21,226 nucleotides of DNA from contig JBQMYS010000023.1 of NCBI GenBank assembly GCA_052173355.1, forward strand, positions 1-21,226. The letters are read 5' to 3'. This document shows, one piece after another, positions 1-6,427 of this stretch (the stretch's first letter is position 1; every line of letters starts with the position of its first letter). A program made the translations under genes and the position numbers. Source of the DNA: JABZIP01 sp052173355 (GTDB lineage: Bacteria > Bacillota > Clostridia > Peptostreptococcales > Anaerovoracaceae). A model generated the notes under the pieces. It had not been told where the DNA came from. It searched no databases and saw nothing but the letters and a program-made list of their open reading frames with translations.

Positions 1-31
1 TGTAGTTTAAACTTTTACCGGAGGCTTTGTC

Positions 32-55
32 ACATATGTTTGACAATCATAGAAA
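32..55 (+). repeat. 24-bp long-range inverted repeat, left copy
   Basis: These 24 bases occur again, exactly and in reverse complement, at 19982-20005. The right copy covers the last codons (Thr-Tyr-Val-stop) and 3' flank of an SLH-domain gene remnant. The left copy also reads Thr-Tyr-Val-stop on the plus strand (stop at 41-43), but the same frame is closed by a TAA at 8-10, so no gene can be assigned here. ACCGGA lies a few bases upstream of both copies, at different distances. The simplest reading is the decayed 3' end of a second SLH-type gene. Confidence 0.8.
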
Positions 56-81
56 TAATGTTATTTTTCACTCAAATAGTA

Positions 82-111
82 TTGACCGACTAACAGTATA
101 AATGCTATAAT
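82..111 (+). promoter_or_regulatory. Sigma-A-type promoter of the lipoprotein gene
   Basis: TTGACC at 82-87 and a perfect TATAAT at 106-111 are separated by 18 bp. Transcription should begin near 118-120, directly before nine C residues (121-129) and seven A residues (130-136). The gene has a strong AAGGAGGA ribosome binding site at 146-153. Confidence 0.75.
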
Positions 112-120
112 TAGGCTATA

Positions 121-136
121 CCCCCCCCCAAAAAAA
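121..136 (+). repeat. C9-A7 homopolymer tract at the expected transcript start
   Basis: Nine C followed by seven A lie between the promoter and the ribosome binding site of the lipoprotein gene. Such a C run is rare in AT-rich DNA and prone to slippage in replication and transcription. Its position could change promoter output or cause reiterative initiation. That effect is inferred from position alone. Confidence 0.7.
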
Positions 137-162
137 CAAAATCACAAGGAGGACACAGGACA

Positions 163-747
163 ATGAAGAAGTTAATCACTCTCTTGCTCGCGGTAGTTCT
201 TATGTTGTCGTTGGCGGCTTGCGGCGGTGGAAACGGTGAAATCACCACAGGCTCAGAAACCCCTAATAGCACAAATACAGATGGAGCATGGTATACAGAT
301 TATTATGTCGATGACTTTAAGCAACCAACAGATGAATGGTTTATTACTGAAAACGAATATCTTGTAGGTACTTTTAGTAATAGCGCAACAACAGATGCTG
401 AACTCGCCGCTGAAGTGATGGTAGATTTGGAAGATCACATCACGATATTCCTTTATGAATATGGGAGCCAACAAGTAAAAAACTCCTCTGAAAGTTATGT
501 AGATAAATATAATATTACTATGAGACTTCCAGACGGCACAGACCATAATATAACAGGTACAATGTATTGCGGTGGTGATAGAATTTATATTGATGATGGA
601 TATATTGATGAAGTATTAACTGCATTAAAAGGAGAAGGAAATATTATGTTCCGTATTACAAATGCAGAAAGAACGGTAGAAAGTTATATGATAACCGTTG
701 AAACTTCTAATTTTGCAGAAGAATATGCTAATGCAACGGGAAATTAA
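163..747 (+). CDS. Uncharacterised secreted lipoprotein
   Basis: The 194-residue product has a lipoprotein signal peptide: MKK, a hydrophobic stretch at about residues 5-18, and the lipobox LAAC with the lipidated Cys at 20. It should therefore be anchored on the outer face of the membrane. A Gly/Ser/Thr/Asn-rich linker (about 21-40) leads into a mature part rich in Tyr, Asp, Thr and Gly, starting around WYTDYYVDDF. It looks like a compact beta-rich domain, and I cannot assign a function. The ATG has AAGGAGGA ten bases upstream. A dedicated promoter precedes the gene and a hairpin terminator follows it, so it is a single-gene unit. It is transcribed opposite to nearly everything else in the window and sits beside a recombinase relic, so it may be accessory. 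Confidence 0.9.
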   Translation: MKKLITLLLAVVLMLSLAACGGGNGEITTGSETPNSTNTDGAWYTDYYVDDFKQPTDEWFITENEYLVGTFSNSATTDAELAAEVMVDLEDHITIFLYEYGSQQVKNSSESYVDKYNITMRLPDGTDHNITGTMYCGGDRIYIDDGYIDEVLTALKGEGNIMFRITNAERTVESYMITVETSNFAEEYANATGN

Positions 748-762
748 ATATTTATAAATAGG

Positions 763-796
763 AAAAGCGGCTTGTAATCATGCAAGTCGCTTTTCT
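763..796 (+). terminator. Terminator of the lipoprotein gene
   Basis: AAAAGCGGCTTG (763-774) pairs with CAAGTCGCTTTT (783-794) over 12 bp with one G-U pair, closing an 8-base loop. The stem ends in four T. It lies 15 bp after the stop codon. Confidence 0.75.
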
Positions 797-797
797 A

Positions 798-826
798 TTG
801 ACAAACTAATAGCAATACTATAAAAT
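798..826 (+). promoter_or_regulatory. Promoter of the small gene at 872
   Basis: TTGACA (798-803), a 17-bp spacer and TAAAAT (821-826) form a near-consensus promoter. It starts immediately after the preceding terminator and 45 bp before the start codon of the next gene. Confidence 0.75.
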
Positions 827-871
827 CTAATAAAGCAATAGCACCAATAATAAATGAAAGGGGCGCATACT

Positions 872-1126
872 ATGAAAGAAATAAAAGATATTAAGGAAAT
901 TGACCTTGCATTTATCTTAGAGTATGTAAAAGCACAAGGCCAAGAGGCTATTCAATGGCTGAAAGACCTTGAAAACAAACCTGTGCCGCCCGACAAGAAC
1001 GGCAGGGAGCGCAAAATGTCCTTTATTGAACTTAGGAAAGAGTTTGTTATTAAATACTTCCCTGAACTTGCACCCAAGCCAAAGGAAAAAAAACTATCCA
1101 TGTGGGAGCAGATAGCCGCTCTTTAA
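872..1126 (+). CDS. Small hypothetical protein, possibly element-borne
   Basis: This encodes an 84-residue charged soluble protein starting MKEIKDIKEIDL and ending MWEQIAAL. I chose the ATG at 872 because AAAGGGG (857-863) is correctly spaced from it; an in-frame ATG at 854 would overlap that site. No signal peptide, membrane segment or known motif is visible. The C-terminal half is rich in Lys, Pro and Glu. The gene has its own consensus promoter and ends at a strong GC-rich hairpin. It lies between the lipoprotein gene and a broken recombinase gene and is richer in GC toward its end than the window average, which suggests cargo of an integrated element. The function is unknown. Confidence 0.75.
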   Translation: MKEIKDIKEIDLAFILEYVKAQGQEAIQWLKDLENKPVPPDKNGRERKMSFIELRKEFVIKYFPELAPKPKEKKLSMWEQIAAL

Positions 1127-1141
1127 TCATCGAGCGGAAAA

Positions 1142-1178
1142 AGCGGCGGTTCCTCTGGGAGCCGCCGCTCTATTCTTT
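1142..1178 (+). terminator. GC-rich terminator after the small gene
   Basis: AGCGGCGGTTCC (1142-1153) and GGAGCCGCCGCT (1158-1169) form a 12-bp stem with one G-U pair and a 4-base loop, followed by the T-rich CTATTCTTT. A smaller hairpin, CCGCTC/GAGCGG (1116-1121 and 1132-1137), straddles the stop codon just before it. Confidence 0.65.
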
Positions 1179-1417
1179 CAAATTCGGAGCAGGAGCCGCC
1201 AAACACCTGCGGCGGCCAGAGGCCGCCGCAGGTAGTGACGGTGGCGGAGGTTATCTGATGGAGCGGGATAGGCCATACAAGGCCGCAGAACGCTCTCAGA
1301 GGCGTTTTAAGCCGCACAGAGTAAGGAACAAACCCCACTAGCGCCACAAAAGCGGCACAGAGGCCGTTAGAGAGGCCGCAGAGCGGCAAGGGCAAAAAAG
1401 AGGGGGGGGCGGCATTG
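1179..1417. other. GC-rich non-coding stretch with a strong hairpin
   Basis: This interval is far richer in G+C than the rest of the window. Its main element is a perfect 13-bp inverted repeat, ACCTGCGGCGGCC (1205-1217) and GGCCGCCGCAGGT (1221-1233), with only three bases between the arms and no T run after it. Variants of GAGGCCGCAGA recur across the interval (around 1218, 1279, 1358 and 1370). Open frames crossing it have no plausible ribosome binding site and look like chance effects of the composition. Together with the neighbouring recombinase relic it resembles non-coding DNA of a foreign element. Confidence 0.6.
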
Positions 1418-1429
1418 TTAGCCGTTCCC
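1394..1429 (-). terminator. Possible terminator of the recombinase unit
   Basis: Reading the minus strand, GGGAACGGC and GCCGCCC can pair around a TAACAAT loop, followed by a C run and six T (A6 at 1394-1399 on the plus strand). The stem is interrupted, so the call is tentative. The C run is a G8 tract (1402-1409) on the plus strand. Confidence 0.45.
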
Positions 1430-1531
1430 TTTGTTTTCTTCCTGTTCTTCCTGTTCTTCTGCCTCTTTCGGCGGCTTGTCTGTTAGTATTTCCTCAAATA
1501 TCAAGGCAAGCGGTAAATCATAGGCGCACAT
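1418..1531 (-). CDS. Possible 37-residue acidic small protein downstream of the recombinase
   Basis: An ATG at 1529-1531, 13 bp after the recombinase stop codon, opens a 37-codon frame ending TAA at 1418-1420. GTGGGGCG lies upstream at a usable distance. The product starts MCAYDLPLALIF and ends in a Glu/Gln-rich tail, partly encoded by a short tandem repeat (two copies of CTTCCTGTT on the plus strand). Translational coupling to the recombinase is possible. It could also be a chance frame, because the tail is low complexity and no family is recognised. Confidence 0.35.
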   Translation of the reverse strand: MCAYDLPLALIFEEILTDKPPKEAEEQEEQEENKGNG

Positions 1532-1544
1532 CGTATCGCCCCAC

Positions 1545-2512
1545 TTAGTCCTTGCGCTTTACTGTTTTTCTTGCGCCACTTCTTGTGATATTGTCAAGCG
1601 GGTTGTATTGAACAAATCTATCTCTTGCCATATCCGCATAAATGTTCATGTAGTGTTCACTCATAGCAAGAGTTGAATGTCCTAATATCTTAGACAGTTG
1701 TACCACATCACCGCCGTTCAAAAACCATTCTCTTGCAAATGTATGGCGCAAGCCGTGGATATTGGTTTTATTAACGCCTCTGTTTTGCGTGTACTGTCTA
1801 TATCCTTGTGCTAAATAGGCTTTAGAGAGTTGTTCACCGCTGATATTACAGAATAGAAAGTCATCTTCTTCTACTCCCTCAATACGCCACATATTGATAT
1901 AATCGGTTAATGACTTCACTAATTGCGGAGAAATATTAGCAGTTTGTAATTTCTTATTTTTAGTATGTTGATAGAATACTTTACCATTCTTTAGGTCAAT
2001 ATCTTTCATTCGTATTTCTACCAATGTTCCTAATCTTGCACCAGTACCAACTACAAAACAACAGATTGCCCATGCACGCCACTCTGTAAACCTTGCTTTT
2101 CTTTCTGGCTTTCTTAGTAATGTCTTTATTTCTTCAATAGTATAATCTTTTGGCATTTCCTCTTGTACTTTTATCAGCCTAATTCTAAAGCGTGGTATAT
2201 ATTGACGGCTTTCGTCCATACACCAATACATAAAGGCTCTCATATCACCTAAATTGTGATTGATAGTTGCCGCTTTTAGTCCTTCATCTCTCATAGCATT
2301 TGTCCATTCAATGAACATAGAGCCGTAAATATTCCCTGTTTCCTCTGCTCTTTCTCCAAAGTATTCGCAAAACTTCTTATATGTAGTCTTATATGACTTT
2401 TGCCTAATGCCTTTCGCTCTGCTATAAACTCATTGAATACAGCAATCAAGTACTGGTTATTGGCTTCTTCTTTTGTTATTGTTCTCTTTACTCGCTTTGT
2501 GGTTCCTGCCAT
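1545..2512 (-). pseudogene. Tyrosine recombinase (phage/ICE-type integrase), frameshifted
   Basis: Two overlapping frames together make one tyrosine recombinase of about 322 residues. The N-terminal frame starts at the ATG at 2512, behind GAGGGGG, and encodes the arm/core-binding part (NNQYLIAVFNEFIAERKALG). The reading frame shifts near 2394-2395: adding one base there restores a continuous core-binding domain (YKTTYKKFCEYFGERA) that runs into the frame ending at 1545. The catalytic domain keeps the Arg in GARLGTLVEIR, HGLRH, LGHST and the tyrosine in EHYMNIY, so only the frameshift disables it. The decay looks recent. Such enzymes insert and excise mobile elements. No excisionase, tRNA target or matching att repeats could be found nearby. 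Confidence 0.85.
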
Positions 2513-2558
2513 TCTCAATGCCCCCTCTGGTAAAAAATCAAACTAAAATTATGACTTG

Positions 2559-2587
2559 ATTTTACCATGAAGATTTTGAGTTTTCAA
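2559..2587 (-). promoter_or_regulatory. Promoter of the recombinase gene
   Basis: On the minus strand TTGAAA (2582-2587) and TAAAAT (2559-2564) are 17 bp apart and lie 47 bp before the ATG at 2512. Confidence 0.6.
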
Positions 2588-2626
2588 GAAATAATCAAAC
2601 CATATAAATAAAACTGCACATAAAAC

Positions 2627-2653
2627 CAAAAGCCTTGTGCCACAAGGCTTTTG
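2627..2653. terminator. Perfect hairpin, possible terminator, owner unclear
   Basis: CAAAAGCCTTG (2627-2637) and CAAGGCTTTTG (2643-2653) are a perfect 11-bp inverted repeat with a 5-base loop. Short T-rich stretches follow on either strand (CTGTTTTTA on plus, GGTTTTATG on minus). No gene clearly ends here. It sits in the 350-bp gap between the recombinase and the HAD operon, which is otherwise AT-rich and has no confident gene. Confidence 0.45.
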
Positions 2654-2740
2654 ACTGTTTTTAGATTGATTATTTTTTGAAAATAGGCACAGTTGTTTTT
2701 CAATCATAGCTATACCTTATGATAACGTACGTATGTATAT

Positions 2741-2857
2741 ATGTATGTTGAGCCTGTGAAATTTATAACTATTGAAAAAAAGGACTCAATAGGCACTAAT
2801 TATATGAATGGTGTTATTGTTGATTATGTTAATAAAATAATAAATAGGGCTGTATAG
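2741..2857 (+). CDS. Possible 38-residue ORF or gene remnant
   Basis: A plus-strand frame runs from the ATG at 2741 to the TAG at 2855-2857, 13 bp before the bidirectional terminator. The product (MYVEPVKFITIEKK to NKIINRAV) has ordinary amino-acid composition. However, there is no ribosome binding site, and the start lies in an alternating GTAT/ATGT repeat (about 2728-2748). It may be the 3' end of a decayed gene or chance. Confidence 0.25.
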   Translation: MYVEPVKFITIEKKDSIGTNYMNGVIVDYVNKIINRAV

Positions 2858-2870
2858 AAAAATAGGTATA

Positions 2871-2912
2871 AAAAAAGCTAAGCATCTTATTTCTAAAATG
2901 CTTAGCTTTTTT
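2871..2912 (-). terminator. Bidirectional terminator ending the HAD operon
   Basis: A perfect 15-bp inverted repeat, AAAAAAGCTAAGCAT (2871-2885) and ATGCTTAGCTTTTTT (2898-2912), encloses a 12-base loop. It yields a stem followed by a U run on either strand. It is 4 bp beyond the HAD stop codon and separates the housekeeping operon from the accessory part. Confidence 0.9.
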
Positions 2913-2916
2913 ATTT

Positions 2917-3741
2917 TTAGATTCCGGCAAATTTATAAATTGCTTTTGCTACTCCATCTTCCAAATTTGTATCTGTAATATAATCAGCCTCATTTTTGAG
3001 CGATTCTTCAGCATTTGCCATTGCAACCCCGATACCTGCAAGTTTTATCATTCCTATATCATTATGGTTATCCCCGAATGCCATTAGTTCATTCTCATTC
3101 ACACCATGCATATTCATCAATTTTTTAATCGCAAAACTCTTATCAGTATTTTTTCCAATCAATTCAATATTATGGCGCATTGAGCTTGTTACAGTAATAT
3201 TCGAAAATTTGCTAAATTGTTCCCAAACAATTTTCTTTGTTTCCTGATCTTTGAAACAAATATTTATATTTTCAATTTCACTACGATATTTACGAAAAAC
3301 CTCAAATAAATCGTCCTCAGGTGTTCGCGTTTTCAAAACATACCGTATACCGCTATCTGAGAGCCCTTGATTATAAATATCATCGTAAACTCGCTTTTCT
3401 ATGTAAGCTTTTCCTCTTACAAAAATTTCCACCATTGTGTTGAGTGAAAATAACAACTTTTCAAATTCATAAGTAACAGACTCATCTATATAAGCGGTAG
3501 ATACTATTTTGTTTGTATCAAGCTTTGTGGTAACCGCACCGTTTGATGTTATAGCATACTCAATCCCCTCGATTTCACGAATCTGTTTTGGTAATGTTCC
3601 TATTGCTCTACCTGTTGCGACTACAAAATGTATGCCCGATTTTAGTACGTCCTCGATAGCTTTTCGTGTAATATCACTTATTTTGTCATTTTTATTTAAA
3701 AGCGTACCGTCGAGATCGCTTACTATCATTTTTAAAGCCAT
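2917..3741 (-). CDS. Cof-type HAD-IIB phosphatase
   Basis: The 274-residue cytosolic protein belongs to the Cof/HAD-IIB group, which dephosphorylates sugar phosphates, nucleotides or cofactors. Motif I is SDLDGTLL with the nucleophile Asp9 and acid/base Asp11. Motif II is VATGR near residue 43. The C2-type cap fills the middle, and motif IV is GDNHNDIGM near residue 223, followed by GVAMANA. Length and motif order are normal for the group. The substrate cannot be deduced. The ATG follows AGGTGT and lies 4 bp after cmk. It is the last gene of the unit with nrdR and cmk and is followed at once by a strong terminator. Confidence 0.92.
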   Translation of the reverse strand: MALKMIVSDLDGTLLNKNDKISDITRKAIEDVLKSGIHFVVATGRAIGTLPKQIREIEGIEYAITSNGAVTTKLDTNKIVSTAYIDESVTYEFEKLLFSLNTMVEIFVRGKAYIEKRVYDDIYNQGLSDSGIRYVLKTRTPEDDLFEVFRKYRSEIENINICFKDQETKKIVWEQFSKFSNITVTSSMRHNIELIGKNTDKSFAIKKLMNMHGVNENELMAFGDNHNDIGMIKLAGIGVAMANAEESLKNEADYITDTNLEDGVAKAIYKFAGI

Positions 3742-3745
3742 ACAC

Positions 3746-4426
3746 CTAATTCTCCATCAATGCCTTAGCCTTGTTTACCACAAACTCTATCACTTCTTCC
3801 TTACTCATGTCGCTACTGTCAACAACAATAGCATCGTCTGCACATCTGAGCGGATTCAACTTTCTGTTTTCATCATGCTCATCTCGTATTTTGATTTCCT
3901 CCAAAATTTGTTCGTAAGAAAGTACACTTCCCTTTTCTCTCAATTCTTCATATCGCCTTGTTGCTCTCGCTTCAGGAGTTGCTGTTAAAAATATTTTTAA
4001 CTGAGCATCGGGCAAAACATTAGTCCCTATATCCCTGCCATCCAATATAATGCTCCCTGTTTTAGCTATATCGCGTTGCAACGCTACCAGTTTTGCCCGT
4101 ACGGGTGGCAGCGCCGAGACATCCGAAGCCATTCGAGTTACCTCGGCGCTGCGGATTTCATCCGCAATTTCTTTGCCGTTCAGGCAAAGAAAGCCGCCCG
4201 TATAATCAATTTTCAGATTTGCAAGTTCATCAGAAAGTGCCTGCTCATTTTTTATATCAACATTGTTTATCAACATAAAATACGCAGTTGCTCTATACAT
4301 AGCACCTGTATCCAAATATTCTATATTAAGAATTTCAGCTACCTCCCTTGATACCGAACTTTTCCCTGCACCCGCAGGTCCGTCAACTGCTATTTGTATT
4401 TTTTTATTATTTTTATTATTTGACAT
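3746..4426 (-). CDS. cmk: Cytidylate kinase
   Basis: This 226-residue enzyme transfers phosphate from ATP to CMP or dCMP and so recycles cytidine nucleotides. The P-loop GPAGAGKSS is at residues 16-24, LDTGAMYRA follows as the CMP-side segment, LDGRDIGT is the conserved central motif, and the lid region holds RRYEELR. Length is normal for the family. The ATG abuts the nrdR stop codon with no gap. The ribosome binding site is weak, so translation may depend on coupling. The coding region 4096-4189, encoding the NGKEIADEIRS-to-VRAKLV segment, is unusually GC-rich and contains several perfect hairpins although the protein there is conserved and has no insertion. Confidence 0.96.
   Translation of the reverse strand: MSNNKNNKKIQIAVDGPAGAGKSSVSREVAEILNIEYLDTGAMYRATAYFMLINNVDIKNEQALSDELANLKIDYTGGFLCLNGKEIADEIRSAEVTRMASDVSALPPVRAKLVALQRDIAKTGSIILDGRDIGTNVLPDAQLKIFLTATPEARATRRYEELREKGSVLSYEQILEEIKIRDEHDENRKLNPLRCADDAIVVDSSDMSKEEVIEFVVNKAKALMEN
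4096..4189. repeat. Cluster of perfect palindromes inside cmk
   Basis: Four perfect inverted repeats occur in 94 bp: CCCGTACGGG (4096-4105); GCAGCGCCGAG (4108-4118) with CTCGGCGCTGC (4142-4152), whose loop holds a further CGAA/TTCG pair; GCGGAT-TTC-ATCCGC (4151-4165); and CTTTGCC-GTTCA-GGCAAAG (4171-4189). The interval is much richer in G+C than the rest of cmk, yet it encodes conserved kinase residues in frame. Confidence 0.8.
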
Positions 4427-4882
4427 TTACTTCTTTTCTACCAACTTTTCTATTTCGGAAAGGAAAGTTTTTGCATCCGTAAACTGCCTATAAACCGATG
4501 CAAAACGAACATATGCGACTTCATCAATTTTCCTTAGTTCTTCCATCACAAGTTCACCTATAAAATCGCTTGCAATTTCTTTTTCCATCATATTATTAAG
4601 TCCGCGTTCTATATTATTAACGATGCTTTCCATTGCGGCAAGTTCAACAGGACGCTTCTCACAAGCTTTTATTATACCGCGCAAAAGTTTATCCCTGTCA
4701 AATGTTTCCCTGCTGCCATCTTTTTTGACTACCATTATCAAAGTCACTTCTATCTTCTCATACGTTGTAAAACGCTTTGAGCACTTCTCACACTCTCTAC
4801 GCCTTCTGATAGCCCTTCCTTCTTCTGTAGGTCTTGAATCAACGACTCTTGTATCTATATTTTCACAAAACGGACACTTCAT
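4427..4882 (-). CDS. nrdR: Transcriptional repressor NrdR
   Basis: NrdR is a nucleotide-sensing repressor of ribonucleotide reductase genes. The 151-residue product has the usual length and layout: an N-terminal zinc ribbon with Cys3, Cys6, Cys31 and Cys34 (CPFC, CEKC), the signature VVDSRP and GRAIRRRREC, then the ATP-cone domain beginning around VIMVVKKDG-like residues (here IMVVKKDGSRETFDRDKL). Its ATG overlaps the TAA of the upstream lipoprotein gene by one base, and cmk starts directly after it. No reductase gene lies in the window, so it acts on targets elsewhere. Coupling with cmk keeps it in a nucleotide-metabolism unit. Confidence 0.97.
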   Translation of the reverse strand: MKCPFCENIDTRVVDSRPTEEGRAIRRRRECEKCSKRFTTYEKIEVTLIMVVKKDGSRETFDRDKLLRGIIKACEKRPVELAAMESIVNNIERGLNNMMEKEIASDFIGELVMEELRKIDEVAYVRFASVYRQFTDAKTFLSEIEKLVEKK

Positions 4883-5979
4883 TATTTTACCTTCGCCTTC
4901 GATAATGCATCTTCACAAACTTTATCAATTAAGAATGCCCTAACCAATTTATTCTTGTCTATGCTTTCCTCAAATGTCTTACCGCCGCTATTTTTTTTGA
5001 ATTCTTCATCATCGATATTCTGTTCTTTTTTTAATTCTTCCAACCTTTTCTTATATTCGGAATTGGTCAAAGTTATATTTCTTTCTTTAAGCAACGCTGA
5101 AAATATCATTTCCTGTTTAACGGTAAGCTTAGCCTGCTCTTTTGAATAATCTTTATACTCATCTTCTGTCATCTGCATCATATTTTTAACAAGATCATCC
5201 AAACTCATATTATACTGCGCAGCATATTGCTCAAGCTGCGCATCAACTTCTTTTTTCGCACGCTTAACTTCTTCTTTAGGATATTTTTTTACTTTCGCAT
5301 CTTCTACTATTGCATTCCACAGTGTTCCATACATTTCATTTTTTGCAGAAATTTCCTTTTTGCTTTCAAGTTCTTTCTTAACTTCCGCTTCATATTCTTT
5401 TTTGGATTTTGCTTTACTTACGGATTTAATAAAATCCATGTCGTATTTTGCCTCCTTGGAAACAACTATATAATTCAAAGTAACTGTAAATACGACAGGC
5501 TGTCCTGCCAAAGACTTTTCATGATAATCTTTTGGGAATGTCAAATCTAAATCTTTAGTTTCTCCAACTTTCATTCCAATCACGCCATCATCAAATCCCG
5601 GAATATATCCGCTTGAACCTAATACAATGTCCGTTCCGTCTTTTCCTGTACTACCACCTTCAAAAGCTTTTCCGTCCTTTTTTCCTACATATGAAATATT
5701 AACCTTATCACCACTCTCCGCAGTTCCTTCTTTCTTATGTTCTTCACTGGACTTTTCAGCAACTCTTGCATCAATTTCAGATTTTATTTCATCTTTCGTA
5801 ACCTTTATCGCAGGCTTCGTAACCTCAATACCCTCGTACTTACCAATTTTTACATAATCATCTAAATTATACTTGCTATACGGATCTTCATATTTTATAG
5901 TATTTCCACAAGCGGTAGCAAAAACCATACTCGCAACAATACCCATGCACATCATTATTTTCAGTATATTTTTTTTCAT
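4882..5979 (-). CDS. Trigger-factor-like FKBP peptidyl-prolyl isomerase lipoprotein
   Basis: This 365-residue protein combines a lipoprotein signal with the FKBP and C-terminal chaperone parts of trigger factor. Residues 1-23 form a signal peptide (MKKNILKIMM to VFATA) with the candidate lipidated Cys24. The FKBP-type domain lies at about 90-170 (VNISYVGKKDGKAFEGG, PGFDDGVIGMKVGE), and a long helical Lys/Glu-rich trigger-factor C-terminal domain fills 175-360. The ribosome-docking N-terminal domain is missing. I infer a folding catalyst outside the membrane, comparable in role to PrsA, rather than a ribosome-bound chaperone. The ATG at 5979 follows AGGGGAACAAT. An in-frame upstream extension would overlap rplT and destroy the signal peptide. 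No separate promoter is seen, so transcription probably reads through the rplT terminator. Confidence 0.88.
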   Translation of the reverse strand: MKKNILKIMMCMGIVASMVFATACGNTIKYEDPYSKYNLDDYVKIGKYEGIEVTKPAIKVTKDEIKSEIDARVAEKSSEEHKKEGTAESGDKVNISYVGKKDGKAFEGGSTGKDGTDIVLGSSGYIPGFDDGVIGMKVGETKDLDLTFPKDYHEKSLAGQPVVFTVTLNYIVVSKEAKYDMDFIKSVSKAKSKKEYEAEVKKELESKKEISAKNEMYGTLWNAIVEDAKVKKYPKEEVKRAKKEVDAQLEQYAAQYNMSLDDLVKNMMQMTEDEYKDYSKEQAKLTVKQEMIFSALLKERNITLTNSEYKKRLEELKKEQNIDDEEFKKNSGGKTFEESIDKNKLVRAFLIDKVCEDALSKAKVK

Positions 5980-6002
5980 ATTGTTCCCCTTTCCAAAAAT
6001 CG

Positions 6003-6037
6003 CAAAAACCCCCTTGCAGTTAAATCTGCTAAGAGGG
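6003..6037 (-). terminator. Terminator or attenuator after rplT
   Basis: On the minus strand CCCTCTTAGCAG and CTGCAAGGGGG pair over 11 bp with one bulged A and one G-U pair, around a 6-base loop, and are followed by TTTTTG. It lies between rplT and the trigger-factor-like gene. No promoter lies between the hairpin and that gene, so partial read-through is likely. Confidence 0.8.
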
Positions 6038-6046
6038 AAATCTTCA

Positions 6047-6412
6047 TTATTTTGCTTCTGCCACAGCTTTCTTTGCAGTTTCGCAAAGAACTGCGAACCC
6101 TGCCTGGTCATATATTGCCATCTCCGAAAGCATTTTTCTATTTATATCTATTCCGGACTTTTTCAATCCGTCCATCAATCTGCTATACGATATATTGTTC
6201 ATCCTTGCTCCTGCATTGATACGAGCAATCCAAAGTCGTCTGTAATCTCTTTTTTTGTTCTTTCTGCCTACATATGCCGATCTGAGCGCTCTCATCACCG
6301 CAGGCTTAGCCGCTCTATATACCTTGCTTTTAAGTCCATAAAAACCCTTTGCAAGCTTCAATATCTTCTTATGTCTTTTATGCGCGTTTACGCCTTTTTT
6401 TACTCTTGCCAT
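6047..6412 (-). CDS. rplT: 50S ribosomal protein L20
   Basis: L20 is an early assembly protein that binds 23S rRNA and, in Firmicutes, represses its own operon by binding the leader RNA. The 121-residue basic product shows the family sequence: ARVKKGVNAHKRHKKILK, then GFYGLKSKVYRAAK, DYRRLWIARINAGAR and YSRLMDGLKKSGIDINRKMLSEMA. It carries a few extra residues at the C-terminus (VAEAK). It is the last gene of infC-rpmI-rplT, 15 bp after rpmI, with an AGGAGG site before the ATG. A stem-loop terminator follows. Confidence 0.98.
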   Translation of the reverse strand: MARVKKGVNAHKRHKKILKLAKGFYGLKSKVYRAAKPAVMRALRSAYVGRKNKKRDYRRLWIARINAGARMNNISYSRLMDGLKKSGIDINRKMLSEMAIYDQAGFAVLCETAKKAVAEAK

Positions 6413-6427
6413 TTACTAAACCTCCTA

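Noticed and set aside
1102..1395. Overlapping frames on both strands across the GC-rich patch
   Set aside because: They cross strong hairpins and a terminator, lack ribosome binding sites and have composition driven by GGCCGC repeats.
2724..2750. GTAT/ATGT-rich tract as a possible origin or integration site
   Set aside because: It is a short low-complexity stretch without DnaA-box clusters or a second copy that would mark an att site.
1..2870. Direct repeats that could be attL and attR of the recombinase element
   Set aside because: No convincing repeat pair was found by eye around the recombinase, and no tRNA gene is present. A computed search could still find a short one.
4882..6111. Upstream in-frame extension of the trigger-factor-like protein to 6111
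   Set aside because: It would overlap rplT and the terminator and would bury the signal peptide. The ATG at 5979 has its own ribosome binding site.
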